A DNA stretch of 64,000 nucleotides from Portunus trituberculatus (GCF_017591435.1 NC_059289.1:20486610-20550609); one strand, 5' to 3'. Counted from the stretch's first letter, positions 1 through 12,415 are shown. Notes: a model not told the origin generated them from the sequence alone. Numbers and translations are program-made.

Positions 1-671
1 GGACGAGCGGTGATGTTGACGCCTTGGCAGTTGGGACGAGAGTGAGCCAGCGCACTAGCCGACCCCAAAATGTTGCCAATGCCTATCATCACACTCACAA
101 TCCCCTTTGATTATTTTTTAAATATTATTTGCCCTTTTAATGGTTTAAATGTTTATCATAATTTTATTTTAATATATATAAATGGAATAACCTGAGGGAA
201 GCAACGATTTGCCATCAGTAAATTAATTTATTTATCCTTTATTTTAAGATTAATTCCAACAGCACATATCTTCCTCAGAAAACATCCTCATGGATTGGCA
301 TAGGAAGTGGGAGGGGTAGGTAAGACTTTCTTCAAATTTGGGCAGATCATGTAAGCCTATTTTTGCCCAAATAACCAAAATAGCCTCCATTAGAAATTCC
401 AGTCAAAACTAGTCATGATGAGCCTATAAGTTTGAGAATGTGTGGGAAACCTATAATACACAACCACAAATAATGAAAAATAATTGCAAAAAGACTGAAA
501 CAAATTGAGGTACTACTGTGTCACTGGCACATAAGCCTCAATATCTGTCAGCAATAATGCCCTTATAGTCTCCCTCCTGACTGGTGGCTTTGGGTCCAAA
601 CATAATTAAGGTAGTAAGCACTGCCAGTCTTCCACTGAAGATAACATTGGCTGAAAATATGCAGAATGAGA
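1..671. other. AT-rich sequence with no recognised gene
   Basis: I see no long reading frame, TIR or known repeat here. The stretch ends where the 3' tail of the minus-strand LINE copy 1 begins. Confidence 0.5.
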
Positions 672-689
672 GAGTGAGTTTACCTATAC

Positions 690-2691
690 CTATAAATTTG
701 CTACAGGAAATGAGCTACACTCGTGGTGTCCCGTTCGCTTGAATCCATTTATCATATTTTCTTTAAAACTATGGATATTTCTTGCTCTCACTACACCCTC
801 TGGTAATCTATTCCAGGCAGTGACAGTTCTTGCTGGGAAACTGAACTTTTTAATATCAGTTGTACACCCCGGAATCCTCAATTTCAAATCATGATTATCT
901 CTTGGTCTTCTCGTCATATCCAGTTCGAGAAAGTCATCTCTATCAATCTTGTCAATCTCATTTACACACTTGAACAGTTGGATCATATCACCTCTTCTTC
1001 TTCTCTCTTCCAACATTGGCAGATTTAGTCTACATAATCTTTCCTGATAATCTATATCATGCAAGGCTGGCACCAGTTTCGTTGCCGCTCTTTGTACCCG
1101 TTCCAGTTTATGTATATGCTTCCTCAAATGAGGTGCCCACACCACCTGTGCATATTCTAATTTTGGTCTCAGAATCGATTCTATTACTTTTTTGAACAGT
1201 GTTTCATTCAGGTGAGTAAATGTAGTTCTGATATTTGCAACTATTGCTAAACCTTCCCCTACAATTTTGTTTATATGTCCCTCAGGTGACAAGTTGTTTT
1301 GTACTATAACCCCCAAGTCTTTTTCTCTTTCTACACACATTAGATTCACTCCACCTAAGTTATAGCTTGCATGAGGTCTATGTATACTTCTTCCCATTTC
1401 CAACACATGACATTTGTCAGCATTAAATTCCATCATCCATTTATTGCTCCATTCATGAATAATATCCAAGTCCTCCTGTAAACCTTGACAATCTTCTTGG
1501 GATTTTACTTGTCTCATTATTTTTGCATCATCTGCAAACAAATTAATATAACTTCTCACTCCATCCGGTAGATCATTTACATATATCAGGAACATTAGGG
1601 GTGCCAGCATGGACCCCTGTGGGACTCCACTCTCTACTTCAGCCCATTCAGAGCTTACACCCCGTACTACTGTCTTCATTTTCCTCCCTGATAAGTAACT
1701 TGTCATCCATTTAAGTATCTTGTCCCTAAGTCCTCCATATTTTTCCATCTTCCACTTAAGTCTTTTATGGGATACCTTATCAAAAGCCTTTTTTAGATCA
1801 AGATATATACAGTCAACCCATCCTCCTTTCAGATCAACTATGTCAATTACTCTTGAATAAAAACTTAGAAGATTGGTAACGCAAGGTCTTCCCTTTCTAA
1901 ATCCAAATTGCTTTGATGAAAGAATTTCTCTTTCTTCTAGGAACTTTATCCATCTATCTCTTATTATTCCCTCTAACACCTTTATCAATATACACAAGAG
2001 AAACAGGCCTGTAGTTTAACAGTGACTCTCTACTTCCTCCTTTATGTATAGCCACTATTTGTGCTTCCTTCCACTTTTCCGGAACATATCCTTCTTCTAA
2101 TGACTTCATGTATAACTGATGAATTGGCCAACTTAATTCCTCTGCACAACATTTCAATACCCATCCTGACATTTGGTCCGGTCCCATTGCCTTATTTACA
2201 TCCAGCATCTGAAGTCTTGTTATGACTTCCTTTCTATCAAATACAATGTTTTCCAACTTGGGTCGTTGATATCCTCCTAGTACTCCTTCTTCTCCAACAT
2301 AATCACCATCTTTTACAAACACTGATTTAAACTTGTTATTTAACACCTGAGCTATTTCTCGCTCATTTTCAATAATCTCTCCTTCCACTTTCAGCTTCTG
2401 AATTGCACCTTTAATTTTTGTTTTACCATTAATGTATTTGTAGAAAAGTTTAGGATCACTTTCATATTTATTCACAATGTTTTTCTCATATTTAGCCTCT
2501 TCCTCTCTTCTCACCTCTGTATACATATTCCGTGCTCTGTGATACTTTTCCTTTGTCCATTCATTCCTTCTTTTTCTCATATTTTTCCATGCTCTATCTC
2601 TCTCTTCTTTGGCTTTTCTGCATCGCTCGTTAAACCACACTTTTTTATCTCTTTCTCTTGGCTTATATAAAGGGACTGTTTTCTGAACCAC
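690..2691 (-). pseudogene. LINE copy 1 ORF2 reverse transcriptase, one frameshift
   Basis: The piece 2691-1954 carries the linker and RT motif 1 (MGPDQMSGWVLK, then LLNYRPVSL). After a frameshift near 1990 the piece 1997-690 (435 aa) carries the rest: QFGFRKGR, motif A YLDLKKAFDKV, motif B SGVPQGSMLAPL, motif C FADDAK, then ADKCHVLEMGR, KDLGVIVQ and the C-terminal RRRRGDMIQLFK region. Both catalytic aspartate sites (LDLKKAFD and FADD) look intact, so this copy decayed through indels rather than active-site loss. It is the second longest uninterrupted RT frame of any LINE here. It ends about 15 bases before the element's 3' tail. Confidence 0.9.
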
Positions 2692-2715
2692 TTCGTCGTA
2701 TACTCTCAGTACCTC

Positions 2716-3591
2716 TTACAGCATTGCCTCTGTATTCAATTCCAAGATCCTCTCGAACCACCTCCTCTCTCTAAAATATTTCTTCATATTCTCTATGTCA
2801 GCCTTCTTAAAGTTGTACTTATTAATCGCAATTTTCTGGGACTCACACTCCAATCCATATCTGAGCCACACTTCACATATTAGGACTACGTGATCTCTTC
2901 CTAGTGGGCTCTCAATCGTTATATTACCTATTTCTTTTTCCTTTCTAGTAAATACTAGATCGAATCTTGATGGGTTATCATCTCCTCTAACTCTTGTCAT
3001 TTCTTTGATGTGTTGGTACAGAGCATTTTCTGTCATTTGATCAAATACTTTAGCTCCCCAACTCCCTTCTCGCATTTTGGCTCCACACTTTCCCAGTCCA
3101 CTTCTTTACAGTTAAAATCACCACAAAGTATGATGCAATTTGATCCTCTGATTAATTTTTCTAAGGTATCCAAGGTCTCTTTCCTCATTCTCTCGTGGCT
3201 TTCTTTTGTCCAAGCTCCTGTGTATGGTGCTATGTACGTCTTTATCACCGTTATTTTTTCATTTTCTTTCGTTGTAATTTCCACTGCTAACACTTCAGCT
3301 AATTCAGACTCAATCTCTATATTTTTCACCCTTAAACTATTGTGGACCAGAATACAAACTCCTCCACCAAATCTACCCACTCTGTCTTTCCTCCAAATGT
3401 TGTATCCTTCCCAGCCAAACAACTCCAAATTTATCTCTTTTTTTTACTTTAGTTTCCACCATACAAAATACCATGGGATTTTTTTCCCTTAGCAAGTCTG
3501 CTATTTCTAGTCTTTTGGAGCTTATGCCATCCGCATTGGTATAAATTAACCTTAGATCCACAAAGACTTCTTCCTTCACACCTCTTGTCAC
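2716..3591 (-). pseudogene. LINE copy 1 ORF2 N-terminal endonuclease domain, frameshifted
   Basis: This is an exonuclease/endonuclease/phosphatase-fold domain. Visible motifs in order are LIYTNADGI (N-terminal Asn), CMVETKV (metal-binding Glu), GGGVCILV, a TYIAPYTG strand, LCGDFNCKEVDW (catalytic Asp and Asn) and PLGRDHVVL near the end, where most relatives have SDH. The domain nicks target DNA to prime reverse transcription. Frameshifts fall near 3430 and 3070, and the frame ends at an in-frame TAA at 2716-2718, directly before the RT part in the same frame. The methionine at 3591 follows the ORF1 remnant closely, as expected for ORF2. Confidence 0.85.
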
Positions 3592-3599
3592 TACTCCCT

Positions 3600-5022
<1,423 letters not shown>

Positions 5023-6045
5023 GGTTTTTTTTTATTTTATTATTTTTTTTTATGCAAGACCTGCCAAGGGCTACAACATATTAGAGAAAAAGGCCTACTG
5101 GAACTGCAGGTTCCCTTAAAGATTTTAAAGGAATTAGCCAAAAGCTAGAGACAAAAAATGTCTTGAAACCTCCCTGTAGAAAATGGAAATACAGAAGCAG
5201 GTAGGAAGTTCCAGAGTTTACCAGTGAAAGGTATGAATGATTGAGAATACTGGTTTACTCTTCTATTAGAGGGTTGGAGAGAATAGGGATGAGAGGAAAA
5301 AGAAAACCTTGTGCAGCGAGGCCACAGGAGAACAGGAGGCATGCAGTTAGCAAGATCATTAGAGCAATTAACATGCAAATAGCAATAAAAGATAGAGAGA
5401 GATACAACATTTTGGCGGTGAGAAAGGGGCTGAAGACAGTCAGTTTTGATTCCACCCTATCTAATAAAGCTGTATGAGTGGAACCTCCCTAAACATGCAG
5501 AGAGTACTCTATACAAGGACAGATAAGGCCCTTGTACAGAGTTAGCAGTTGGAGGGAAGAAAAAAACTGGCAGAGATGCCACAGAATTCCTAACTTCAAA
5601 GAAGTTGTTTTAGCAAGAGATGAGATGTCAAATTTCCAGTTAAGATTATGAGTAAAGGATAGACCAAGCATATTCAGTGTGGAAGAGGGACACAGTTGAG
5701 TGTCACTGAAGAAGAGGGGATAGTTGTCTGGAAGGTTGTGTTGAGTTGATAGATGGAGGATTTGAGTTTTTGAGGCATTGAACACTACTAAGTTTTCTCT
5801 GCTCCAATCAGAAATCTTAGAAAGAGCAGAAGTCAGGCATGCTGTGGCATTCCTGTGTGATCTGTTTACTTCCTGAAGGGTTGGTCATCTATGAAAGAAC
5901 GTGTAAAGATGTAAGGTTATATTATCAGCGTAGGAGTGGACAGGGCAAGACGTTTGGTTAAGGTCATTAATGAAAAATAAAAAAAGATTGAGTGATGGGA
6001 CAGAACCCTGAGGAACACCAATTTCAACATATTGCACATACTAAT
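5023..6045 (-). pseudogene. Jockey-like LINE RT C-terminal fragment with A-rich tail
   Basis: Starting near 6040 the minus strand gives GVPQGSVPSL (RT motif B), FINDLNQTS, then HSYADNITL where motif C is expected to be YADD. The second catalytic aspartate is therefore read as Asn (the plus strand shows attatcagcgta at about 5920-5931). The fragment continues through FNASKTQILHLS, NMLGLSFTHNLNWKF and YKGLICPCIEY, then, after frame changes near 5450, PRCTRFSFSSHPYSL and FTGKLWNFLPASVFP to a stop at 5145. A T-rich stretch at 5025-5052 on the plus strand is the A-rich 3' tail. The copy is 5' truncated inside the RT domain and inactive. Confidence 0.85.
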
Positions 6046-6121
6046 TCATAATTTCAATTTTCTAAGGTACCATCATGCATTTTAAAAGAAAGAATTCAAA
6101 GAAATAACTTCTGAAACTTAC

Positions 6122-6661
6122 CAAGTAGCATAAATTCTGACAGTATTAAATTTATGGAGACTTGTAATATTGTGTTCATCCAAAGCAAAGAACACAAAGA
6201 ATTTTTTTGTCTTCCTTTTTTCGGCTGCTTCTACATTTTTGTTGTCTGTTTCCACAGGCACTGGAAATTCTTCTACATTGCTCCCAATGGCCTCACATAA
6301 TGCTGCATTACTTGGTAGTTGTCCACCAATATTTATCAATCTTAAATCCAGATACTTTGATGAAACTTTGTAAGATGATGACCAGAGGATTTCAGCTGAA
6401 GATGCTGTATTGTCTATCATGAGGTCTTGTAGGTTCTTCACTGATGGTGAGCAGATGGAATTCATCTCACATTTTTGTTCTTGAGACTCCATCTTCACTA
6501 CATCATTTGTGTTGATATCATGGTGGTGTATCTTATATAAAGGCAATGACTGTTTTGGAGATATCCCACAGAGACTCGTTAGAGAAAACCTATGCCTCCA
6601 AAGAGTGATGCATGATCTCCAAGACATAAGCATAATCTTCAGGTGTTGTGCTTGCCCTTCT
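6122..6661 (-). CDS. Putative internal exon of an unidentified host gene
   Basis: The minus strand is open for about 180 codons with no resemblance to the transposons around it. It begins right after a strong acceptor (a pyrimidine-rich tract, TTTTTCTCTTTCAG, ending at 6662). It ends exactly at a donor: the exon ends in ACTTG and is followed by GTAAGT (6121-6116). The length is 540 bases with one leading and two trailing codon bases, so both splice sites have the same phase. The protein has a KKFFVFFALDEHNITSLHK end and a Lys/Glu-rich stretch before it. No domain was recognised. A second frame at the exon start reads TPEDYAYVLEIMHHSL before stopping, so a frameshifted older exon is possible. 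Nothing nearby looks like a partner exon. Confidence 0.4.
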
Positions 6662-6812
6662 CTGAAAGAGAAAAATTAACATAAGTTTTTTTTGTCCTTT
6701 TCAACTTAAAAGCTTTGTAAATCACAAAAATCACCTATACCACAAGGCTTTGTCTCCCTAGACCTCAAAAATTAAACCAAACATTTAAGAGAAAGATACA
6801 TATACATATGTA

Positions 6813-6814
<2 letters not shown>
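6662..6814. other. Sequence without recognised feature
   Basis: It holds only the acceptor-like pyrimidine tract of the putative exon and AT-rich DNA before an (AT)n tract. Confidence 0.4.
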
Positions 6815-6890
<76 letters not shown>

Positions 6891-6912
6891 TACTTATACA
6901 TATATATACACA
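6815..6912. repeat. (AT)n microsatellite
   Basis: The tract is mostly pure AT, with a short interrupted tail of TATACA units that leads into the TIR of TAE-7. Confidence 0.95.
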
Positions 6913-8020
6913 CAGCAATACTCCGCTTAACAAACAGGATAGGGGGTGTCAAAGCTGTTCGTAGAGCGAAAATTCGTTAAGCGGAAGTAATTTTCCCATA
7001 GGAAATAATGGAAACGGGAGATGCGTTATGGGCTGGTCCCCAACATACCACATGGGTAAAAAAAAAATTATATATACGTACCTCTACCATTAATAACCAA
7101 GTATCCCCAACATTCTACGTATATATATGACTTATACGAATTCCCCACCCCCCTAAAAAAATTAAACTCAGACTTAAGGGAGATGCAGGATTTATTTATT
7201 TAATTTTGTGGGATTTAAGATTTTGGGATTACTATTGTATCTCCAAAATCTTCAGACCCTAAATTACCAGATGGTATAGTTTAATTTTTGATAATTAAAT
7301 ACCCTTTCCATCAGGAAGCTATTTTTAAATGTCTTGTGTGATTGTGTCATAGCCTGACTCATGCTCTACACAGTATATGGCCAGGAGTCAAGTAGGGAGG
7401 TGTGTCATTTAGCTCTCTAATTTTTGCCTGACAGGTATAAATTGACGAGAATTAGAATGAGAAACATCGAGAAGAGAAGACAACTAGAAACAAACAAACA
7501 AATGTATTGTTGTGAGACAGCTGGACTTTCAATTCTGGCCTCCCCTCTCCCCTCCGTAATTAGTGTTATCTCCCCCTCCAAGACCCTGCCTCACCCCATG
7601 CCTCACTGCCAGGCTTCTCCACCATCTCTCTATATCATAAGACTGTTATGATCTTTTCAAACACTTTTTTTTTTCTTACTGCCTTCATCATCACAACTTT
7701 ACATGACATAGCTCTCACAATAACACTATTACAAAAAATTATGTTGAGACAGAGGTAGAAAGCTGTACCAGACAAAACATAAATACTTCACTATCATTAT
7801 CTCACTTCAACACACTAATAATGACTCAGATAATGTCCAATTCAGCAGTGAAACAGCAGATTGCCATGACGGTTCTGATGGCACCTTCCCAATTCTAGAG
7901 AAGCAGGTACAGGCAACCCCCAGTTAACAAATGGTTTAAGTTCCTAAAAAAATGTTCGTTAAGCGAATTTTCATTAAGCGAACCAATTATAACAAGTTTG
8001 ACCCCTGACTTGAACTTCCA

Positions 8021-8242
8021 TTTTTTTTTTTTATACCATGTGGGCTTTTCACGGGAATTTATGGGCTAAAGGGGATACTTTTTGAGTACCCCCTATCTCA
8101 AAGCCCATCCGCTAGGAAACCGTTGCCCCGAGTGAGGAAGCCCAACCTACACTCGGACCGTGGACAGGATTCGAACCCGTGCGCATGGAGACCACTCGGA
8201 TCCCAAAGCACGCATGGTTCCACTGTACCACGGCGGCCCCCC
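8021..8242 (-). mobile_element. tRNA-derived SINE
   Basis: On the minus strand the head has a pol III A box TGGTACAGTGG (8230-8220) and a B box GGTTCGAATCC (8177-8167), about 43 bases apart, within a tRNA-like region starting GGGGGCCGCCG. The body follows and the copy ends in an A-rich tail (the T run at 8021-8032 on the plus strand). Flanking sequence rejoins the TAE-1 consensus (ACTTCCATT / AATTGAGAG), so this is a clean insertion. The part after the B box does not close into a full cloverleaf, so it is a SINE and not a tRNA gene. It is expected to use LINE machinery in trans. Confidence 0.85.
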
Positions 8243-8554
8243 AATTGAGAGTAAACAAAGCAAGAGTGCATCATAGTACAGTGAAAGGTTTAATGAAAGT
8301 AAAAATTATGAAGTTAAACATTTAGCCAGTTTAATTTAAGTCATTATAATGTACACTAATGTATATATGTACGTAACTTTATAATGTTGATGATCTTAAA
8401 TTTATGAAGGAAGGGAGAGTGAAACGGGAAAGACACTAACCGGACCCGGCAACCTGTGGAATGTAAACAAAGTGCGCATCATTGTATCGCATACAAAACT
8501 TATGTACCACATTTCCACAAGGCTTTCCAGTTTATCCACTGCAGAGTCACGAGT

Positions 8555-8791
8555 TCAGGTGGTTCTTTTAGCTTGCAAGGAAGATATGGTCTCACCAGCC
8601 TTCTTAATAGAGTCTGCTGACTTGAAAATAGTAGGGACAATAGATGGAGTCAAGCCATAGTGGCGAGCAATGCTATTAGTTTTCTCGCCTCTCTCATGTC
8701 TGTGAATAATATCCAGCTTCACTTCGAGAGTAAGAGACTTCCTGGTCTTCTTAGCAACGCTAGATGACATTGCAGGCTGTTTTGGCGGCAT
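8555..8791 (-). pseudogene. Tigger-type transposase N-terminal HTH fragment (TAE-1 copy A)
   Basis: The 78-aa frame starts at a methionine (MPPKQPAM) and has the CENP-B/pipsqueak-type helix-turn-helix core KSLTLEVKLDIIHRHERGEK, continuing to NSIARHYGLTPS and STIFKSAD-like residues. Tigger and pogo transposases use this fold to bind their TIRs. The second HTH and the DDE catalytic domain are absent, so the piece cannot cut DNA. It could bind TIRs if expressed, which is speculation. Homologous frames occur in copies B, C, E, G and H, each with its own breaks. Confidence 0.75.
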
Positions 8792-9757
8792 GTTGAGCGA
8801 GGGAAGATGAGCTGCTGCTGACGCTGTTATTGTTTTGAACTAGGGGGAGTGAGTGGTGCGCGTTTTGTCCATGAGAGGCGCTGGTGTATTCAAAAGCCTG
8901 TCGGCTTGCGTGATACGGTGGGGCTTTCAAACCTGGAAAAAATTACCTGGATAAAATTTTGCTAAAGTGATTTTAGTGTTCATTAAACGAGCAGATGATA
9001 GTAAAAGGAAACCTTTGTTATAGCGAAATTTCGTTGTATGAACCCCTGCTTCGTTAAGCAGGGGTTGCCTGTATCTTATATGTTATCATTTTATTATGTT
9101 CCAGGAAGTCATTACTGTATACACAATCATTTAATGTGCTTTCATTCATTGTTTTCTTACCCATTTGGGTTATGTACATGTTTTTTTTCTCTATTTATAA
9201 GGGGAAATTCTGCGTATCTGGATATTTCGCGTATCTGCCAGGGCCTTGGTTGCTATAATTCGGATACGCGGGCGATTACTGTATAAGGGTTAAATAAAAT
9301 TGTACCAGTGTACCACTACTTTTATGATGTCATATGAGTCATTGGAAGCTACGTACAAATTCTCTCACTGACAGCTCCACTGTAATTTGTGCAGGAGCAA
9401 ATCAAAGTTCGCCACAGTGAGGCAGAGTCTAGCGTATTGCACTAATGCGTTAAGCGTGCAAAAACACGTTAAGCGGAACAGAAATACAGGTCAACCTCTT
9501 CGTACTGCGGAGCGGGAGAGAGTGAGACAGAGGCAGCCAATACCAGCACCAAGAGCGCTAGAGATAGAGGCGGGGAGCTAGCCAATCACAGTGAAGCTGC
9601 CGTGTTCAGTCCCTCACCCGGCAAATTCAAACCAAGAAAATTCATTAAAACGGATGTGGTTGTATGTAATCTGGACTTTTTGGTCTAACTTTATATAGTA
9701 TGTTAAACCGGAAATTCGTTAGATGAACGTTCGTTAAGCGGAGTATTACTGTATATA

Positions 9758-10823
9758 CGGGCAACCCCCTTTAACGAAGGGGTTACGTTCCTAAAAAACA
9801 CTTCGTTAAGCGAAACTTCGTTAAGCAAACCGATTATAACAAGTTTAACCCATGATTTGAACTTCCATTGAGAGTAAGCAAAGCGAGAGTGCATCATAGT
9901 ACAGAAAAAGGTTTAATGAAAGTAAAAATTATGAAGTTAAACATTTAGGTAGTTTAATTTAAGTCATTATAATGTACAGTAATGTGTGTATATACGTAAC
10001 TTTATAATGTTGATGATCTTAACTTTATGAAGGGAGGGAGAGTGAAACGTGAAAGACACTAACCGGCAACATGTGGAATGTAAACAAAGTGCACATCATT
10101 TTACCGCATACAAAACTTATGTACCACATTTCCACAAGGCTTTCCATTTTATCCATGGTAGAATCACGAGTTCAGGTGGTTCTTTTAGCTTGCAAGGAAA
10201 ATACGGTCTCACCAGCCTTCTTAATAGAGTCTGCTGACTTGAAAATAGTAGACAGTAGATGGACTCAAGATGGTGGCCAGCAATGTTGTTAGTTTTCTGG
10301 CTTCTCTCGTGTCTGTGAATAATACCCAGCTTCACTTTGAGAGTAAGACACTTCCTGGCCTTGTTAGAAACGTTAGGCCACATTGCAGGGCGTTTTGGTG
10401 GTAAGTTAAACTAGGGAAGATGAGCTGCTGGTGATGCTGTTATGTTTTGACTGGAGAGTGAGTGGTGCACGTGATCTTGATCTTGATCTTGATGCTACAG
10501 GTGACGTAGAATTTCTTCTGAGTCAGGCCTTTGTATCGGCAATGCCTGTGTTGTCCAGGAGAGGCTTGATCTTGATCTTTATTCTACAGGTGTCTCAGGA
10601 TTTCTCCTGAGGCAGGCCTTAGTACCAGCAGCTCCTGATGTATTCAAAAGCCTCTCAGCTTGCATGATACGGTAGGGCTTTCAAATTTGGAAAAAAAAAA
10701 TACCTGGATAAAACTTCGTTAAAGCGAGTTTGGTGTTCGTTAAACGAGTAGATGGTAGTAAAATGAAACCTTCGTTATAGCGAAATTTCGTTGTGTGAAC
10801 CTTCGTTAAACGGAGGTTGCCTG
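9758..10823 (-). mobile_element. TAE-1 copy B (left half of an inverted pair)
   Basis: The left end CGGGCAACCCCCTTTAAC starts at 9758 after TATATA. The right end GGAGGTTGCCTG stops at 10823, followed by TA. The minus strand has a decayed HTH frame (10383-10117, KCLTLKVKLGIIHRHERSQK). Relative to copy A it has gained two related segments of about 70 bases (about 10475-10546 and 10567-10634), each with GATCTTGATCTT, CTACAGGTG and TTTCTYCTGAGKCAGGCCTT. Copy C has the same two gains at the matching places. Confidence 0.85.
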
Positions 10824-10825
10824 TA

Positions 10826-11885
10826 CAGGCAACCCACGTTTAACGAAGATTCACACAACGAAATTTCGCTACAACGAAAGTTTCATTTTACTACCATCTG
10901 CTCATTTAACGAACACCAAACTCGCTTTAACGAAGTTTTTTTCAGGTAATTTTTTACAAATTTGAAAGCCCCACCGTATCATGCAAGCTGACAGGCTTTT
11001 GAATACATCAGGAGCTGCTGGTACTAAGGCCTGCCTCAGGAGAAATCCTGAGACACCTGTAGAATAAAGATCACGATCAAGCCTCTTGTGGACAACACAT
11101 GCTCTGCCGATACAAAGGCCTGACTCAGAAGAAATTCTGTGTCACCTGCAGCATCAAGATCAAAATCAAGATCACACGCACCACTCACTGCCCAGTCAAA
11201 ACATAACAGCGTCACCAGCAGCTCATCTTCCTTAGTTCAACTTACCACCAAAACGCCCTGCAATGTGGCCTAACGTTCCTAAGAAGACCAGGAAATGTCT
11301 TACTCTCGAAGTGAAGCTGGGTATTATTCACAGACAAGAGAAAGGCCAGAAAACTAATAACATTGTTTCCCACCATGGCTTGACTCCATCTACTGTCTAC
11401 TATTTTCAAGTCAAGAGACTCTATTAAGAAGGCTAGTGAGACCTCATCTTCCTTGCAAGCTAAAAGAACCACCAGAACTCGTGACTCTACAATAGATAAA
11501 ATGGAAAGCCTTGTGGAAATGTGGTACATAAGTTTTGTATGCGGTACCATGATGCGCACTTTGTTTACATTCCACAGGTTGCCGGTTAGTGTATTTCCGT
11601 TCACTCTCCCTCCTTCATAAAGTTAAGATCATCAACATTATAAAGTTACGTACATACATACATTAGTGTACATTATAATGACTTAAATTAAACTACCTAA
11701 ATGTTTAACTTCATAATTTTTACTTTCATTAAACCTTTTACTGTACTAAGATGCACTCTCGCATTATTTACTCTCAATGGAAGTTCAAATCAGGGGTTAA
11801 ACTTGTTATAATCGGTTCGCTTAACGAAGTTTCGCTTAACGAAGTGTTTTTTAGTAACGTAACCCCTTCGTTAAACGGGGGTTGC

Positions 11886-11888
<3 letters not shown>
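10826..11888 (+). mobile_element. TAE-1 copy C (right half of an inverted pair)
   Basis: It begins CAGGCAACCCACGTTTAAC at 10826 and ends GGGGGTTGCCTC at 11888, abutting (TA)n. The orientation is opposite to copy B and the two share the single TA at 10824-10825, making the perfect centre GTTGCCTGTACAGGCAAC. The HTH frame runs on the plus strand from 11263 (KCLTLEVKLGIIHRQEKGQK) and stops after about 55 codons. The longer minus frame over 11242-11604 is its antisense shadow. Confidence 0.85.

Positions 11889-11944
<56 letters not shown>
11889..11944. repeat. (TA)n microsatellite
   Basis: A pure TA tract lies between the right TIR of TAE-1 copy C and TAE-8. Confidence 0.97.
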
Positions 11945-11945
<1 letters not shown>

Positions 11946-11947
<2 letters not shown>

Positions 11948-12415
11948 TTATCCCTCAGCTATCGCGCCCTATTGGAGCCGAAATTGCCGCGCTATACCCG
12001 AAAACGCGATAGCCGAATTGAACTAATGGTGAAAATTGTTATTGGTACTTCTTTTTAAATTACTGTATAATCCATTGGTACCAATTAAAAAATGTCAAGG
12101 TTATAACATAAAAAAAAATTACATCAGCTCATTGTATTTACTAGATGCATCGGTATTGGTATCAGAATCGGCAGTATCGGCCCATTTTTTGGGTATCGGT
12201 ATCTGCCCAATTATGTGGTATCGGTATCGGTATCAGAATCGGCCAAAATTCTGGTATCGGTTTTAGCCAATGAGCGGTCAGATACCCCATGACGTCATGG
12301 CTGGGCGCGCGATAGCAGGCATCTGAGGTCGCGATAATGAAATTTTAGCAGTTTTTCATGGGTGCATGATAGCAATAAGACGCGATAGCTGAAGTTGCGA
12401 TAGCCGAGGGTTGAC

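Larger units (their letters stand above)
7910..9071 (-). mobile_element. TAE-1 copy A: non-autonomous Tigger/pogo-like element
   Basis: The TIRs are CAGGCAACCCCCAGTTAAC at the left and the inverse ending GGGGTTGCCTG at the right, with a TA on each side (7908-7909 and 9072-9073). Six copies of the family occur here (A, B, C, E, G, H). The minus strand encodes only the N-terminal DNA-binding part of a Tigger-type transposase, followed by a short spacer and the other end. A SINE is inserted at 8021-8242. Sub-terminal repeats of TTCGTTAAGCGAA type lie just inside each end and are likely transposase-binding sites. Confidence 0.85.
7150..9283. repeat. Repeat R, copy 1 (interrupted by a TAE-1 copy)
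   Basis: This is an interspersed repeat also found at 24870-25730 and 45360-45886. Shared landmarks are TTGGGATTACTATTGT, the AGACCCTAAAT block, GTGTCATAGCCTGACTCA, a short frame beginning with ATGCCTGACAGG-like sequence, and TATTATGTTCCAGGA. The right end has CGGGCGATTACTGTA here and CGAGCAATTACCGTA in copy 3, which looks like a TA-flanked TIR end. I could not find the matching left end. TAE-1 copy A (7910-9071) sits in it. The 75-aa frame at 7424-7651 belongs to the repeat and is not a credible gene. Confidence 0.65.
6913..9751. mobile_element. TAE-7: TA-flanked TIR element holding nested repeats
   Basis: The left end reads CAGCAATACTCCGCTTAAC (6913). The right end is the inverse complement, GTTAAGCGGAGTATTACTG, ending at 9751 and followed by TA. 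CAG ends with TA flanks fit pogo/Tigger-type elements of the Tc1/mariner superfamily. Only about 0.23 kb on the left and 0.46 kb on the right belong to this element. The middle is repeat R (from about 7150 to 9285), which itself holds a TAE-1 copy with a SINE. No transposase sequence of its own is visible. Confidence 0.65.

Noticed and set aside
6590..6661. Resemblance of TPEDYAYVLEIMHHSL to the helicase end of MCM8/MCM9-type proteins
   Set aside because: The match is short, in a frame that stops within the exon, and lacks the flanking residues expected. It is not enough to name the gene.
7424..7651. 75-aa frame repeated at 45520-45747
   Set aside because: Shared by copies of repeat R with no conserved domain. 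The frame is conserved only as DNA.
8160..8242. Possible functional tRNA gene on the minus strand
   Set aside because: A and B boxes are present, but the sequence continues into a SINE body with an A-rich tail and sits inside a transposon, and the stems do not close as in a tRNA.
11242..11604. 120-aa minus-strand frame, also seen at 28663-29019 and similar places
   Set aside because: It is the antisense shadow of the TAE-1 HTH region and repeats with every copy.
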